Below, one piece after another: positions 21,258 to 21,483 of a stretch of DNA of 21,483 nucleotides; positions within the stretch are counted from its first letter, which is position 1, and the number at the start of each line of letters is the position of its first letter. Below the pieces are notes generated by a model, which did no database searches, was not told where the DNA came from, and was given only the letters and a program-made list of their open reading frames with translations. Location: the IMG/VR virus record IMGVR_UViG_3300049827_000312, positions 1 to 21,483 of that record; one strand, given 5' to 3'. The stretch comes from a virus. The position numbers and the translations under genes are program-made.

Positions 21258-21483
21258 TTAGTATTCCGGCGGGTGCTATCTGTATCCCCGACGTCCTTGA
21301 CAAATATTCCCTTTTTAGTGTTTCGTTGGGTTCTGTCACTTGTCCAATGATGTGGCGTTTTTGCAATGTTGCACCACCAGTTGGGCTGCTCAGAAACCAA
21401 GGAATCATTGTAATATTTACTTGTCCGGATGCAGTTGGAACTATCTGCATTGTGAATGGCTTGTCGAGGATGTAATACTCGTC
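21250..21483 (-). CDS. C-terminal part of a leftward gene of unknown function
   Basis: The frame is open to the right edge, so the start lies outside the window. The visible 77 residues include DEYYILDKPFTMQIV, GQVNITMIPWFLSSPTGG and RHIIGQVTEPNETLKREYL. They read as a mixed beta protein. Its stop overlaps the start of the zinc-ribbon virion gene by 8 nt, so it probably belongs to the same late transcript. No family is recognised with confidence. Confidence 0.6.
   Translation of the reverse strand, partial: DEYYILDKPFTMQIVPTASGQVNITMIPWFLSSPTGGATLQKRHIIGQVTEPNETLKREYLSRTSGIQIAPAGILNG

Noticed and set aside
1-21483. tRNA genes, homing endonucleases, inteins, integrases or insertion sequences
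   Set aside because: I looked for them because T4-like phages often carry some, but saw no cloverleaf-like sequence, GIY-YIG or HNH text, polymerase interruption or terminal inverted repeats. A tRNA scan could still find something I missed.

Overview
The window looks like part of the genome of a T4-like tailed phage (myovirus, probably one of the marine or environmental T4-like groups). No accession or host can be read from the sequence itself. The evidence is a family-B DNA polymerase whose first exonuclease motif carries D112 and E114, the numbers I recall for T4 gp43. With it are a gp45-type sliding clamp, a T4-type RNase H of the FEN-1 fold, a gp41-type helicase, a PAAR spike-tip protein, and several T4-style late promoters of the form [T/C]ATAAATA. 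I saw no tRNA, rRNA, CRISPR array, insertion sequence or integrase.

Layout. Positions 1-6760 are transcribed rightwards and encode virion surface proteins: a very long fibre open at the left edge, a cassette of three adhesin-like genes (203, 79 and 589 aa), and a 408-aa structural protein with its own late promoter. A hairpin that can terminate in both directions (6785-6808) separates this block from the rest, which is all leftward. Read in the direction of transcription, from the right edge, the leftward block holds: a partial gene and a 325-aa zinc-ribbon virion protein; the gp41 helicase; an 89-aa late gene ending at a strong terminator; two genes whose products resemble capsid-targeted inner-head or scaffold proteins; a tightly packed operon (PD-(D/E)XK nuclease, coiled-coil protein, retropepsin-like protease, 2OG-Fe(II) oxygenase-like protein, lytic transglycosylase); a replication operon (DsbA-like protein, DNA polymerase, DUF488 protein, sliding clamp, 92-aa protein, RNase H, 66-aa protein); and finally three late tail or baseplate genes including PAAR.

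Regulation. The replication operon is preceded by a sigma70-like promoter (TTGAAA, 17-nt spacer, TATACT). The late genes carry [T/C]ATAAATA boxes about 20-40 nt before their starts, one of them overlapping the stop codon of the last replication gene. Many genes overlap by 1-11 nt (TAATG, ATGA, GTGA), which suggests translational coupling.

Most interesting observations. (i) A roughly 65-residue module with the signature W-x-[VI]-x-H-x-[LI] recurs six times in five virion proteins on both strands, including one protein that is little more than the module. (ii) The 589-aa adhesin joins this module to a PKD domain and exactly seven FG-GAP-like repeats, as expected for a closed seven-bladed beta-propeller. 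(iii) A gene-in-gene arrangement has a strong internal ribosome binding site that would yield a 90-aa protein starting with a capsid-targeting-like peptide. (iv) A DUF488 protein with a 48-bp internal duplication sits between the polymerase and the clamp. (v) The 2OG-oxygenase-like protein seems to lack the canonical HxD metal ligands.
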